From CAZUNO01 sp964621445 [NCBI: Candidatus Hadarchaeota archaeon] (GTDB lineage Archaea; CAYQAE01; CAYVLA01), in contig CAZUNO010000001.1 in assembly GCA_964621445.1 (NCBI GenBank), positions 1 to 40,395 on the forward strand: 40,395 bases of DNA, in the 5' to 3' direction. The notes under the pieces are model-generated. The model saw only the letters and a program-made list of their open reading frames with translations, had not been told where the DNA came from and did no database searches. The translations under genes were made by a program, and so were the position numbers. Below are positions 16,583 through 24,911 of this stretch, one piece after another. The stretch's first letter is position 1; every line of letters begins with the position of its first letter.

Positions 16583-17101
16583 GTGATCACCATCGAGAAG
16601 GGGGATATAAAGGGTGTTCTGTATTCCAGGGCGGTTGAAGCTGAGAGGGTTGCCCTATGTGGAGTAGGAAATGACCTTAGGGGGGATGATGGGGTGGGAG
16701 TCTATATCGCTGAATCCATAATGGAACGGGTCTCAAACCCCCGGACCACGGTGATTAATTGTGGTGAGCTACCTGAAAATTACATTCCCGAGATCCAGGA
16801 TTTTAGACCCGATATTGTAGTGCTATTTGACGCTGCCAGCGTTGAATGTGAACCAGGAACCATCGTGATGGTGGAAAGCGAGGAGATATACGGAGGCACC
16901 GCCATATCAACTCACCGTCTTTCCCTGTCATTATTCTCAAGGATACTGCGTTCGCAGCTAGGAGGACAACTCGATATATTCGTAATGGGGGTTCAGGTTG
17001 AGAGGTGTGACTTTGGGGCCGGCCTGTCCGACCACGTTGAGGATTCAGCCAACGCCATAATCGAAGCTGTAGCAGAATTTCTTGCCGGATGGCGACCCTA
17101 G
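16583..17101 (+). CDS. Hydrogenase maturation protease family protein (M52)
   Basis: 172 residues from GTG at 16583. M52 proteases trim the C-terminus of NiFe-hydrogenase large subunits after nickel insertion. The features are GVGNDLRGDDGVGVYI (first metal-ligand Asp), VVLFDAASVE (second acidic ligand) and STHRLSL (His ligand). No hydrogenase genes are seen in this window, so its partner is elsewhere, and related enzymes can process other targets. The ATG at 16559 adds eight residues and the frame is open back to 16427, but the TATA box position favours 16583. The 3' end overlaps tsaC by 4 bases, convergent. Confidence 0.82.
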   Translation: MITIEKGDIKGVLYSRAVEAERVALCGVGNDLRGDDGVGVYIAESIMERVSNPRTTVINCGELPENYIPEIQDFRPDIVVLFDAASVECEPGTIVMVESEEIYGGTAISTHRLSLSLFSRILRSQLGGQLDIFVMGVQVERCDFGAGLSDHVEDSANAIIEAVAEFLAGWRP

Positions 17102-17691
17102 ATATATCGATTTATGATGGAGATTGGTCCGGCCCCTTCCCTGAGGATTTTGGGTTCCCTTTGTGAAAGGTCGATTACCGTTGAGGGCCTATCGGAGGGG
17201 GCGGGGCCATCATCTATCAAGAGGTCGTAGTTGACCGTGATCTGTCCTGGCTCCCTTGGTTCACCCTGGCCGGATAGGTTGGCGCTTGTACAGGTGATTG
17301 GGAATTCCCGTGATAGGTCAGCAACCAGATGATGGTCAGGTATCCTGACCCCGGTCCTTCCGTTCCAGGATAGATGGGTAAATGAGGGTTTTGACCTCAA
17401 AATAAAGGTATAGGGACCTGGGAGGGCTCGGCTGACCAGGTTTCGATATCTTCGGGATATATGAACTAGATTGGATATCATTTCCTGCGATGAAACCGCT
17501 ATGGATATCGGTTTATCCGGGGCACGATTCTTTGCCCTGAAAAGATTATCTACCGCTTCTCTATTCCGTGCGTCGGTCCCTAGGCCATAGACGGTATCGG
17601 TGGGATAGACCACCAGGCCTCCCAGACTCATTATCCTCTTTGCTCTTTCAATGACATGTTCCCGGTTATCCCTTGAGAGTTTGAGAATCAT
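17098..17691 (-). CDS. tsaC: Threonylcarbamoyl-AMP synthase (Sua5/YrdC/TsaC)
   Basis: 197 residues, essentially the YrdC domain alone with no C-terminal Sua5 domain. It makes L-threonylcarbamoyl-AMP from threonine, bicarbonate and ATP, the first step of t6A at tRNA position 37. Hallmarks are GGLVVYPTDTVYGLG near the start, RAKNRAPDKPISI with the basic nucleotide-binding residues, and TSANLSGQGEP. A TATA-like stretch at 17711-17720 is 25 bp upstream of the ATG, indicating a leaderless start. It is divergent from the glycosyltransferase at 17750. Confidence 0.9.
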   Translation of the reverse strand: MILKLSRDNREHVIERAKRIMSLGGLVVYPTDTVYGLGTDARNREAVDNLFRAKNRAPDKPISIAVSSQEMISNLVHISRRYRNLVSRALPGPYTFILRSKPSFTHLSWNGRTGVRIPDHHLVADLSREFPITCTSANLSGQGEPREPGQITVNYDLLIDDGPAPSDRPSTVIDLSQREPKILREGAGPISIINRYI

Positions 17692-17710
17692 GCTATTGCG
17701 TGAGTTAAGC

Positions 17711-17726
17711 TGAATAAGATTTTTTT
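17711..17726. promoter_or_regulatory. Overlapping divergent TATA elements
   Basis: On the minus strand ATCTTATTCA (17711-17720) is 25 bp from the tsaC ATG; on the plus strand AAGATTTTTTT (17717-17726) is 28 bp from the glycosyltransferase ATG at 17750. The two promoters share bases, so they may compete. The elements are weak matches. Confidence 0.35.
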
Positions 17727-17749
17727 GGTAACCGTTCCACAGTTGCCAA

Positions 17750-18865
17750 ATGCGCGTCCTCTACGCCACGGATTCATATCATCCCCAAAATGATGGCGTG
17801 GTCAGGTATATTGATGAGACCTCGAAGAGATTGGCCACGAATCATGATGTAGGGATTCTGGCCCCGGAATTTGGGTCCCAAAACCATGAAAACGATCCGG
17901 ATTGGGTTAGGATAGACAGACTGAAGAGCGTTGGCATAAACATACATGGATACGATTTCACCTTCCCTGCCTACGGCGAGGCCAAGAAGATCGTAACCAA
18001 ATACGATATAGTTTTTCTCCAATCCATTGCCCCGCTGGGCTCAATTTCCCTGTTCGCGGCCAAACATAATAGAAAACCGATAATGGCATTCCTACACTGC
18101 ATAGAATCGGTGAGTATGGGTGCGGCCTTTGGATCGCTCTTTTCCCCATTGAAAAGGCTGATGGACTTCTACTCACGGCGTATGTATATGAAATGCGATC
18201 AACTTCTCCTCGAATCCAGGACGGTTGGTTCCGAATTGGAGGAATTGGGGGTAGATGATTACGAGAGGATGATATTCGGGATAGATCATGATAGATTTAG
18301 GCCGGATCGCGAGAGTCAATTTGATTTTGGGCTTCCAGATGACAGGCCCACGGTGTTATTTGCCGGAAGGCTAAGCTATCAGAAAGGAATAGATATCTTC
18401 GTCGACATCGTTAGAAAACTCAGGGGGAAGGTTCATTTTCTCGTGGTCGGTGATGGTCCTCAGAGAGGCTATGTCGAGGAGATGAATGTGGCTAATTTGA
18501 CCTACACGGGAGGGTTCATGGACAATATTGAGGACGCCTTTTACAGTAGTGACATGTTCCTGTTCATAGGTAATGAGTATAGAAAGGACCTGACCATGAT
18601 TTGTTATGAGGCTCTGGCAAGCGGTCTACCGGTAATAGCTCCGAATTTCGGTTATGATTCCCTGTTTGTTGATGGGAAGAATTGTGTATTGAAGGAGAGA
18701 AATGCGGATTCTCTAACCGAGGGGATTCTGGAGCTGATGGACAGGTCCAAGAGGGAGCGGATGGGTGGAAATGCATCGGAAAGCGTTAGCCATCTCACTT
18801 GGCCGAGGTACGTTGATAAACTCGAGGACCTTCTGCAGAGGACCGTGGATGACTTTTCACCCTAG
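17750..18865 (+). CDS. GT4-family glycosyltransferase
   Basis: 371 residues with the two-domain GT-B layout. The N-terminal acceptor half begins VLYATDSYHPQNDGVVRYI. The C-terminal half has the donor-binding pattern VLFAGRLSYQKGIDIF, then VVGDGPQRGY, then CYEALASGLPVIAPNFG with the conserved Glu-x-x-x-Gly-x-Pro part of the E-x7-E region. No membrane helix is present. It probably acts on lipid or surface glycans, transferring a nucleotide-sugar hexose; the exact sugar and acceptor cannot be read. Its last 71 bases overlap the methyltransferase on the opposite strand. Confidence 0.85.
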   Translation: MRVLYATDSYHPQNDGVVRYIDETSKRLATNHDVGILAPEFGSQNHENDPDWVRIDRLKSVGINIHGYDFTFPAYGEAKKIVTKYDIVFLQSIAPLGSISLFAAKHNRKPIMAFLHCIESVSMGAAFGSLFSPLKRLMDFYSRRMYMKCDQLLLESRTVGSELEELGVDDYERMIFGIDHDRFRPDRESQFDFGLPDDRPTVLFAGRLSYQKGIDIFVDIVRKLRGKVHFLVVGDGPQRGYVEEMNVANLTYTGGFMDNIEDAFYSSDMFLFIGNEYRKDLTMICYEALASGLPVIAPNFGYDSLFVDGKNCVLKERNADSLTEGILELMDRSKRERMGGNASESVSHLTWPRYVDKLEDLLQRTVDDFSP

Positions 18866-19532
18866 TCCCTTGGCCGACTTTTTCGACGCTTGCTAGCACA
18901 AGGTCATGGGATTTTTTGGAGGATACCAGATCCAGATGGCGAAGGCCGTGGCAATCTAGATGGCTCATATACCAGGAATATTTGAGGGAGAACCCAAGCG
19001 AGGCCCAGCCCCTGTAACAGCTGAAAACCAGTATTCCGTTCCTCTTTAGGACCCTTCTCAATTCTCCCAATATCAGCTCCGGCCTGGAGAGGGTCTCCAG
19101 TACCCCGAGGCAGAAGACGACGTCGAAGTGACTACTCGGGAATGGAAGGCCCTTACGGACGTCAACCACCGTGAAGTTAGGCTTATTTTCGGTTTTTATC
19201 CTTTTCAATTTTCTCTCTGCATGTTCTATCATCCTGGGAGACCAATCTATACCCCATATTTGGCCCTTGAAATCTTGATTGGAGACAAGGTATAGGGGAA
19301 ATGAACCGGTTGCCGTCCCAACATCGAGGACCGTTTCATTCCCAGTCAGCTGAAGTCCATTCACCATGTCAACCCATCTCTCATGTTCACGAGAGGATGA
19401 GAATATGGCGGGGCCTAATCGGTCATATATGAGGAATGAAACCTTCTTTCCGAAGTAGCGGCCATCCGTTGCCACCACGAAAACCGCTATTATTCCGGCC
19501 ATTCCTAGGCATACAAGGCTTGTCCAGAACAT
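18795..19532 (-). CDS. Membrane-anchored SAM-dependent methyltransferase
   Basis: 245 residues. One N-terminal hydrophobic helix (about 4-23) is followed by a class I methyltransferase domain with motif I VLDVGTATGSFPLYL and an acidic motif II region IWGIDWSPRMIEHA. The post-motif IV segment is FDVVFCLGVLETLSRPELIL, then LRRVLKRNGILVFSCYRG. It resembles UbiE-like type 11 methyltransferases, possibly acting on a lipid or quinone-like target. The last roughly 23 residues (from TRVKSHP on) lie opposite the glycosyltransferase gene and look like read-through of antisense sequence, perhaps after loss of an earlier stop. Confidence 0.75.
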   Translation of the reverse strand: MFWTSLVCLGMAGIIAVFVVATDGRYFGKKVSFLIYDRLGPAIFSSSREHERWVDMVNGLQLTGNETVLDVGTATGSFPLYLVSNQDFKGQIWGIDWSPRMIEHAERKLKRIKTENKPNFTVVDVRKGLPFPSSHFDVVFCLGVLETLSRPELILGELRRVLKRNGILVFSCYRGWASLGFSLKYSWYMSHLDCHGLRHLDLVSSKKSHDLVLASVEKVGQGTRVKSHPRSSAEGPRVYQRTSAK

Positions 19533-19599
19533 ATGCAGCCAACTCGATTAGGGTTTGGAGGGGAAAAGTAATCAACGGCCCTTAACAATCTTCTCGGTC

Positions 19600-20505
19600 A
19601 TGAAGGTAACTTTATTGGGAACTTCTTGTGGTGTCCCGACAAGGGAAAGGGGGTTGCCCTCCGTGTTGATTAAGAGGAACGGGGACGCCATGCTCTTCGA
19701 CTGCGGGGAGGGTACCCAGCGACAGATGATGAGATTTGGCGTCAGCTTTATGAAAATTGATAGGGTCTTTGTGACGCACTTCCATGGTGATCATTATTTG
19801 GGACTTTTCGGCCTGATACAAAGCATGTCGTTCTTTGGAAGGGAGGAGGATCTTGATATCTACGGGCCTAGAGGAATGATAGAGATATGTGAAACCATCG
19901 CGGAAATCGGTAACTTCATGCCCGGTTTCGAGGTGGTGGGGCATGATATATCTTCAGGCCACAATGTAGAAGGTTCTGGTTTTGAAGTTTCGGCGGCCAA
20001 GGTAAGGCATTCCGTGCCCACTCTTGCCTATGTAATTCAGGAGGAGGAACGTCCGGGAAAGTTCGATATCGATAAGGCTAAATCGATAGGAATACCCGAG
20101 GGAGCTCTCTATAAAGAACTTCAAAATGGAAAGGAGATACAATGGGAAGGCAAGGTGGTAAGGCCCCGGGAGGTCATCGGGCCACCGAGACCAGGTAGGA
20201 AGGTGGTGTATATCGGAGATGCCCTTCCCACAAATGAGATGGTTTCCACGGCACGGGATTCAGATCTGATGATTTGTGAGGCTACCTTTTGCCAGGAACT
20301 AGCGGATAGAGCCCTCGAGACGGGACATTCAACGGTAAAACAGGTATGCGATGTAGCCCGCAAGGCATCGGTGAGAAAACTCGTTTTGACCCATTTCTCC
20401 CCCCGATATGATATTGAGGACGTAAGGGAGGAGGTATCCTTCGATAAAACGATAATCGCCAGCGATGGTCTGGAGATAAAGGTTCCATACCGGTATAATG
20501 TTTAG
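19600..20505 (+). CDS. rnz: Ribonuclease Z (short form)
   Basis: 301 residues from the ATG at 19600. RNase Z cuts the 3' trailer off precursor tRNAs. It is a metallo-beta-lactamase-fold enzyme with the zinc motif THFHGDHYLG (His60, His62, Asp64, His65), the opening LLGTSCGVPTRERGLPS and the C-terminal LTHFSPRY. The frame is open 15 residues upstream to 19555, but those residues do not fit the family. The stop overlaps the fwdC stop region by 4 bases. Confidence 0.92.
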   Translation: MKVTLLGTSCGVPTRERGLPSVLIKRNGDAMLFDCGEGTQRQMMRFGVSFMKIDRVFVTHFHGDHYLGLFGLIQSMSFFGREEDLDIYGPRGMIEICETIAEIGNFMPGFEVVGHDISSGHNVEGSGFEVSAAKVRHSVPTLAYVIQEEERPGKFDIDKAKSIGIPEGALYKELQNGKEIQWEGKVVRPREVIGPPRPGRKVVYIGDALPTNEMVSTARDSDLMICEATFCQELADRALETGHSTVKQVCDVARKASVRKLVLTHFSPRYDIEDVREEVSFDKTIIASDGLEIKVPYRYNV

Positions 20506-21314
20506 GATTTCATATAGGAATCCAGTAAATCCTCGTTTGAGTTCTCGGAGATGTACACTTTTCCCTGGCTGGATTCGGCCATATCGGACTTGAAGACACC
20601 GTAGGTCCCTTGGGCAGGACCTGATGGTATCTGGAGGTTTCTTTCCAGTTTTTCATAGGATGCTCCCGGTATCAGTGATCCAACGCTCCCCTCAATCACC
20701 AATTTTCCCCCGGTCATCCCCGCCGAGGGTCTCTGTTGGCAGCTCCCGCCTACATGTATCAAACCACCCGACTGATTCACGCCGGAAAAATCCATGCAAT
20801 CGCCCCTGACCGTGATTTCACCGCCGCTCATCCTGCATCCGATTTCATTTCCAGCGTTCCCCTCGATCTCTATGCTTCCGCCTCTCATTCCATACTTGCT
20901 TCCCCGGTAGGCCCCGCCAATATAGTGTCCGGCATCCCCCCCGATCGATATGGAGCCATCAACCATTTCACATCCACACCAGGAGTCCACATTCCGGTTC
21001 ACCCTTATGCTTCCCCCCTTCATCCCGTTGCCTAGATGCATTCCGGCACCGCCATCTATCAGCATCGATCCCCCGGACATTCCCTGCCCGATTCTCTTGA
21101 TTCTGGATGTATCACCCAGTATTTCTATGTCCCAGTTGCTCTGATGTCCTTCCTGAATTTCAAATACCTGTCCCAGCTTCAGTTTCCTCCTACCCGTCCA
21201 TAGCTTTATTTCCGATATCTCCTGGTTAGTTCTATCCGCAATTTTTTGGGGGGTAATGGCGGGTGCCTCAATTCCGACGGCTGGTACATGCTTAACCTTG
21301 AGTAAGATGGTCAA
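20502..21314 (-). CDS. fwdC: Formylmethanofuran dehydrogenase subunit C
   Basis: 270 residues, last gene of the operon. It is built of right-handed beta-helix repeats with many Gly-Gly pairs (for example GMSGGSMLIDGG, GMKGGSI, GMRGGSIEIEG, MSGGEITVRGD). The subunit holds the complex together. Related GXGXG helices form the C-terminus of glutamate synthase, but the position after fwdA and the length of about 270 residues settle this one. The start overlaps the fwdA stop by 4 bases (ATGA-type). Confidence 0.93.
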   Translation of the reverse strand: MTILLKVKHVPAVGIEAPAITPQKIADRTNQEISEIKLWTGRRKLKLGQVFEIQEGHQSNWDIEILGDTSRIKRIGQGMSGGSMLIDGGAGMHLGNGMKGGSIRVNRNVDSWCGCEMVDGSISIGGDAGHYIGGAYRGSKYGMRGGSIEIEGNAGNEIGCRMSGGEITVRGDCMDFSGVNQSGGLIHVGGSCQQRPSAGMTGGKLVIEGSVGSLIPGASYEKLERNLQIPSGPAQGTYGVFKSDMAESSQGKVYISENSNEDLLDSYMKS

Positions 21315-22987
21315 TTTTCCACCCCGGGTGTAAGTGGGCTGTTGCTACCCATCTGTTCTTTGGTCACCCTATAGTTATTCATTTGCACCGAGTACAGATT
21401 GAAATGATTCTCCAGCTGGGCCAGCATTTTGGGTTTAAGGTTCCCCGGCCTGCATTTGGTCCAGTAGGTCGTCCCCGGTGGAGTATCAACTATTTTACCT
21501 TCCTTAACCACGATATTCCCGCTCTTAACAACGAGAGCGGCATTTTCAAGTCTCTTCTGAATGCCCTTCTTCACACCTGGCTGGATATCATAAACCGCTA
21601 TATCTGCGTCTGCACCTGGACCAAGGTGCCCCTTATTTTCCAGGCCAAGTGCCTTTGCAGTCTGTGACCGGGTGATTGTAGCGATCTGGTAGAGATCAAA
21701 CTCCCTATCCATGGATGGAAGAGCACTTTTTTTGGCTACCTTATGTGATCTTGAAAGGGCATTTTCCCTGTACTTACTATCCATGAGGAGTCGAATAAGA
21801 TGGGGATACCTGTAGAATGGGCCGGCGTTTGGACTGTCCGTGGAGAGGAATAGCTTTTCTGGCTTAGCGGTCAGAAGCAGTTCCAGGCCGGTGCACCACT
21901 GGACGGTGGATACGGCATTCTTCCGGGAGTAGAAGTGGGGGACGATACCAGCACCGGTCTCTGCTTCCACATCGGCGTTGGTCCATTTGGCATGGGTCAA
22001 TCTCTGAAGGTCGTACTCAAATGGCGCATCCGCGGTCATGGTCGTGGCCCATCCGAAGATTACTGCTCCAGCATCCGCGGTTACGTTCTCCCGCCGGTTA
22101 AGCGATTTCGCCACATCCCGAGCCATGGATGAAAAATTGCGCCAGCTGTCTCCACCGTAGGAATGGAATTGGAGGTGGACCAGATGCATGACCTGGTCCC
22201 TGGTCGTACTGGATTGGTGTCCTGAAGCGAGGTCCATGGTATCCAGGGTGGTCGAATAATTGCCGGGTACTCCCAAGCGGTTAGTGTGTAGATGTATCGA
22301 CGTGGGTAGCGTCAATTCCTCATTTATTCTCTCTAAACCCTTGATGATTTCCGAGGGAGTGATATCAAATCTGGGCACCTTGTCATGGAGCCCGTGCACG
22401 TTTTTCCCCCAGCCCCAGGCCTCCGTTCCTCCGGGGTTGACCAATTTAAGACCGTACCCCTTGGTCGATTCCAGAAGCCACTTAACATATTCCGCGGCCA
22501 GATCCATTTCCTGGTCGGCAAGATAGTTCATAATCAACCAATTATTCCCGGTCAGTATCATGGCCGCTTTATCGAGAATGGGGATTGAGGCAAGCTCTTC
22601 ATGAGTATGTTTGGCCTTCAAGGGGGGGACCGCACCTTCAACTACTGTTGTGTACCCCATACGGGCGTAGGTATATCCTATTTGGTAGACGTTTGGAACC
22701 GTGTCTCCCGTGGCGCATCTCCTCTTTTCACCTCTAGGGGTGCCCTTCCTTCTCACATCTTCAGGTCTCATTATGCGCCCGGCGTTCATCTTGGAACCGG
22801 TTATATGGGTGTGGATATCGACCCCTCCTGGCATGACTACCATTCCTTTCAGGTCGATCTTCTTTGCATGGGTGGAAACCTTCTCCACTATCTTACCATC
22901 CCTAACGCAGATGTCCATATTCTCGCCATTAATCCGGTTCTTGGGATCGTAGAGCTTTCCATTAGCTAGCAATATCTCTTGGCTCAT
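21311..22987 (-). CDS. fwdA: Formylmethanofuran dehydrogenase subunit A
   Basis: 558 residues, an amidohydrolase. It catalyses formation of formyl-methanofuran from formate inside the complex and methanofuran. Visible are VDIHTHITG (metal-binding His pair), GLKLVNPGG near 180 with the lysine expected to be carboxylated, further His residues around IHLHTNRLGVPGN, and FLSTDSPNAGPF with the catalytic-type Asp. The C-terminal part has DIAVYDIQPG and is involved in subunit packing. The start at 22987 overlaps fwdB by 4 bases. Confidence 0.96.
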   Translation of the reverse strand: MSQEILLANGKLYDPKNRINGENMDICVRDGKIVEKVSTHAKKIDLKGMVVMPGGVDIHTHITGSKMNAGRIMRPEDVRRKGTPRGEKRRCATGDTVPNVYQIGYTYARMGYTTVVEGAVPPLKAKHTHEELASIPILDKAAMILTGNNWLIMNYLADQEMDLAAEYVKWLLESTKGYGLKLVNPGGTEAWGWGKNVHGLHDKVPRFDITPSEIIKGLERINEELTLPTSIHLHTNRLGVPGNYSTTLDTMDLASGHQSSTTRDQVMHLVHLQFHSYGGDSWRNFSSMARDVAKSLNRRENVTADAGAVIFGWATTMTADAPFEYDLQRLTHAKWTNADVEAETGAGIVPHFYSRKNAVSTVQWCTGLELLLTAKPEKLFLSTDSPNAGPFYRYPHLIRLLMDSKYRENALSRSHKVAKKSALPSMDREFDLYQIATITRSQTAKALGLENKGHLGPGADADIAVYDIQPGVKKGIQKRLENAALVVKSGNIVVKEGKIVDTPPGTTYWTKCRPGNLKPKMLAQLENHFNLYSVQMNNYRVTKEQMGSNSPLTPGVEN

Positions 22988-24306
22988 GATCGACAGGAGA
23001 CCTCCAATTTCTTGGTAAGTTCCTTCAGCACTTCCTCATCGGTAATCAGTCCCTGCGGAGGGTCCACCACCCTCTTCAAAGGGAGGGGAACTCCATCCAT
23101 TCGATATGCAGTTCCCGGTGCCTCAATTCCGGCAACCGCTGTGGGAATTACCACATCCGAGGATTCCGAGGTAATGCTTTGAAATGGATCTATGGTAATG
23201 GTGGGCATATCTTGTATCCGTGATGCGGACTCGAAGGGTAGATGTGCAACTGGATCGGCGGCGATAACCAGCATGGCATCGATTTCCTGGTTTCTTATTA
23301 GGTCCACTCCGGATGTCTCCCCGGGATTGTACCTTGGCACCCCCCGGCAGAAATCGACCGAAAAGGGGTAGCCGGTTTCCCAGGCACAGACCTCGTTAAA
23401 GCCAGTCACGTTGTAATGTCCTCTCATAGCCGAGATAACCCATTTGGTGTGCTGGTTCAGATCCTGCACCAGCTTCAGGGCGCTCTCTACGTTTCGGTTC
23501 CTTCCCCTAGTCATGGTCAGTCCGAGTCCAAAGAAAAACGCTCCGAACTTGGCCGATTTCATCTCCTCGACCAGATCCTCCAGGATTTCGGTGGGGATCC
23601 CCGAAATCTCGGAAGCGAATACCTTCTTCCCCTTGAGGAGAACTCTCAGGGCGTTTAGAATTTCATAATCCCCACCGACATCCGGTTGCAGGTGCTTATC
23701 GGCTATTCTGGAGGTGGTTGTACAACGGGGGTCAACAACCAATATGTTTCTCCGTGATCTCCCACTTATAAAGGATCCTCGAGGAAAAACGGTATACCGG
23801 CTTATATGCCTTGGGTGGGCGTGGAATGGATTGCATCCCCAGTAGATAATGAAATCGGCCCTGTTCTTTACAGTTCCCAGGGTTGCGGTCACATATCCCG
23901 TTTCCTGGATACCCAAGGTGCCCGGCCCGTGACATGTGGAGGATGTATCGTCAATAGAGCCACCGAGGACCTCGGCAAGCTTAACCCCGGCTTTCTGGGC
24001 CTCACATGAGGTATTTGCCCATCCGTAGAGAAGAGGGTGATCCGCATTTTCCAGTATATGCAATGCTTCTTCCATTGCTTGCCCATAGCTTACCTTCTTC
24101 CTGTCTTTCCCTTTTCCTATCGTAGGATATAGATTTCGGTTATCTCTACGCTTGACCTCGCTGAACCGGGATTGGGCTAGGGCACAGCCGTTATAGATTT
24201 CCTTTATTCCACCTTCCTCCGTTACCACCCTGATGTCATCACAGAGGCATCCACAAAATGGGCAGGTTACGTCCTCGAGTACTCTGGTCGTTCCCAATTC
24301 AATCAC
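22984..24306 (-). CDS. fwdB: Formylmethanofuran dehydrogenase subunit B
   Basis: 440 residues, the molybdenum or tungsten catalytic subunit that reduces CO2 to formate. An N-terminal [4Fe-4S] site is suggested by CPFCGCLC (Cys 15, 18, 20, 22) and Cys41. The metal ligand is Cys125 in SSTCHGPG, so this is the cysteine rather than the selenocysteine form. A molybdopterin-binding segment LVVDPRCTTTSRIAD follows. The start is GTG at 24306, eight bases inside fwdD, indicating coupling. W versus Mo use cannot be read. Confidence 0.96.
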   Translation of the reverse strand: MIELGTTRVLEDVTCPFCGCLCDDIRVVTEEGGIKEIYNGCALAQSRFSEVKRRDNRNLYPTIGKGKDRKKVSYGQAMEEALHILENADHPLLYGWANTSCEAQKAGVKLAEVLGGSIDDTSSTCHGPGTLGIQETGYVTATLGTVKNRADFIIYWGCNPFHAHPRHISRYTVFPRGSFISGRSRRNILVVDPRCTTTSRIADKHLQPDVGGDYEILNALRVLLKGKKVFASEISGIPTEILEDLVEEMKSAKFGAFFFGLGLTMTRGRNRNVESALKLVQDLNQHTKWVISAMRGHYNVTGFNEVCAWETGYPFSVDFCRGVPRYNPGETSGVDLIRNQEIDAMLVIAADPVAHLPFESASRIQDMPTITIDPFQSITSESSDVVIPTAVAGIEAPGTAYRMDGVPLPLKRVVDPPQGLITDEEVLKELTKKLEVSCRS

Positions 24307-24676
24307 CGGACTCCATCAGTTGTCGAGCCGTAGGTATGGGTCCTTTCGTCTTCTCTACCTCGATCTTAATACCCTTCAACCTCGGCATCCCGGTCCCCGC
24401 CGTTTCCGGGCCCATCAGGCGATTTGCCCAGGGACCGTATGGCATGTAGGCAACCCCTCTGGGCAGTTCCTCATCGGCCTCGATCGCCTTAACCAGTACT
24501 TCGCCCTTTTGGCTGCTGACCTTAACGGATTGGTCCTCTTCCAGTTCAAGATCATGGTAATCCCTGCTTCCTAATTGTATAATAGCGGCATTACCCCGGT
24601 AGTAGCGGCCAAACTTGCCGGTCATTAGAGCCCTGCCCTGATTCAATGTTCTACCGGTGATTAGTTTGAGCCTCAT
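24299..24676 (-). CDS. fwdD: Formylmethanofuran dehydrogenase subunit D
   Basis: About 125 residues from the ATG at 24676. It is the molybdopterin-dinucleotide-binding domain that caps subunit B: RLKLITGRTLNQG at the start, then LGSRDYHDLELEEDQSVKVSS and AYMPYGPWANRL. The ATG at 24676 is seven bases from GGAGG on the minus strand; the ATG two codons earlier (24682) is too close to that site, and the frame to 24724 is ferredoxin sequence. The 3' end overlaps fwdB by 8 bases. Confidence 0.93.
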   Translation of the reverse strand: MRLKLITGRTLNQGRALMTGKFGRYYRGNAAIIQLGSRDYHDLELEEDQSVKVSSQKGEVLVKAIEADEELPRGVAYMPYGPWANRLMGPETAGTGMPRLKGIKIEVEKTKGPIPTARQLMESGD

Positions 24677-24678
24677 GG

Positions 24679-24903
24679 TCATTCCTCCAGGCTTATAGCG
24701 AGTCCGGGACACGCATCGGCGCACCTGCCGCAGAACTCACACTCGTCAATGTTATTCACCTTGGCAATTCCGTTTCTAACCAGGATTATCATCTGCTCAT
24801 GAAAAGGGTCCTTACCATATGCTGCACTCGATGATAACCTATGGGCTACGGGGCAGACAACTATGCAGGAGCAGCACCCGTGACATCTTCTGGGGTCTAT
24901 CAC
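24679..24903 (-). CDS. fwdG: 2[4Fe-4S] ferredoxin, FwdG-type electron carrier
   Basis: 74 residues with two classical clusters: CHGCCSCIVVCP (Cys 7, 10, 13, 17) and CEFCGRCADACPG (second set). It has the length and place of FwdG, which feeds electrons to subunit B. The large polyferredoxin FwdF and the FwdH subunit of methanogens are not present in this operon. It follows ftr by eight bases. Alternatively it is a general ferredoxin recruited to the operon. Confidence 0.85.
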   Translation of the reverse strand: MIDPRRCHGCCSCIVVCPVAHRLSSSAAYGKDPFHEQMIILVRNGIAKVNNIDECEFCGRCADACPGLAISLEE

Positions 24904-24911
24904 TAACCGAG

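Noticed and set aside
20502-21314. Glutamate synthase GXGXG domain protein
   Set aside because: Same beta-helix repeat, but the position after fwdA with coupled starts and length of 270 residues fit fwdC.
22601-22969. Plus-strand frames opposite fwdA and other Fwd genes
   Set aside because: They are antisense to highly conserved enzymes and show no family features.
22984-24306. Selenocysteine in fwdB
   Set aside because: The metal ligand position is an ordinary Cys codon and the frame has no internal TGA, so no recoding is needed.
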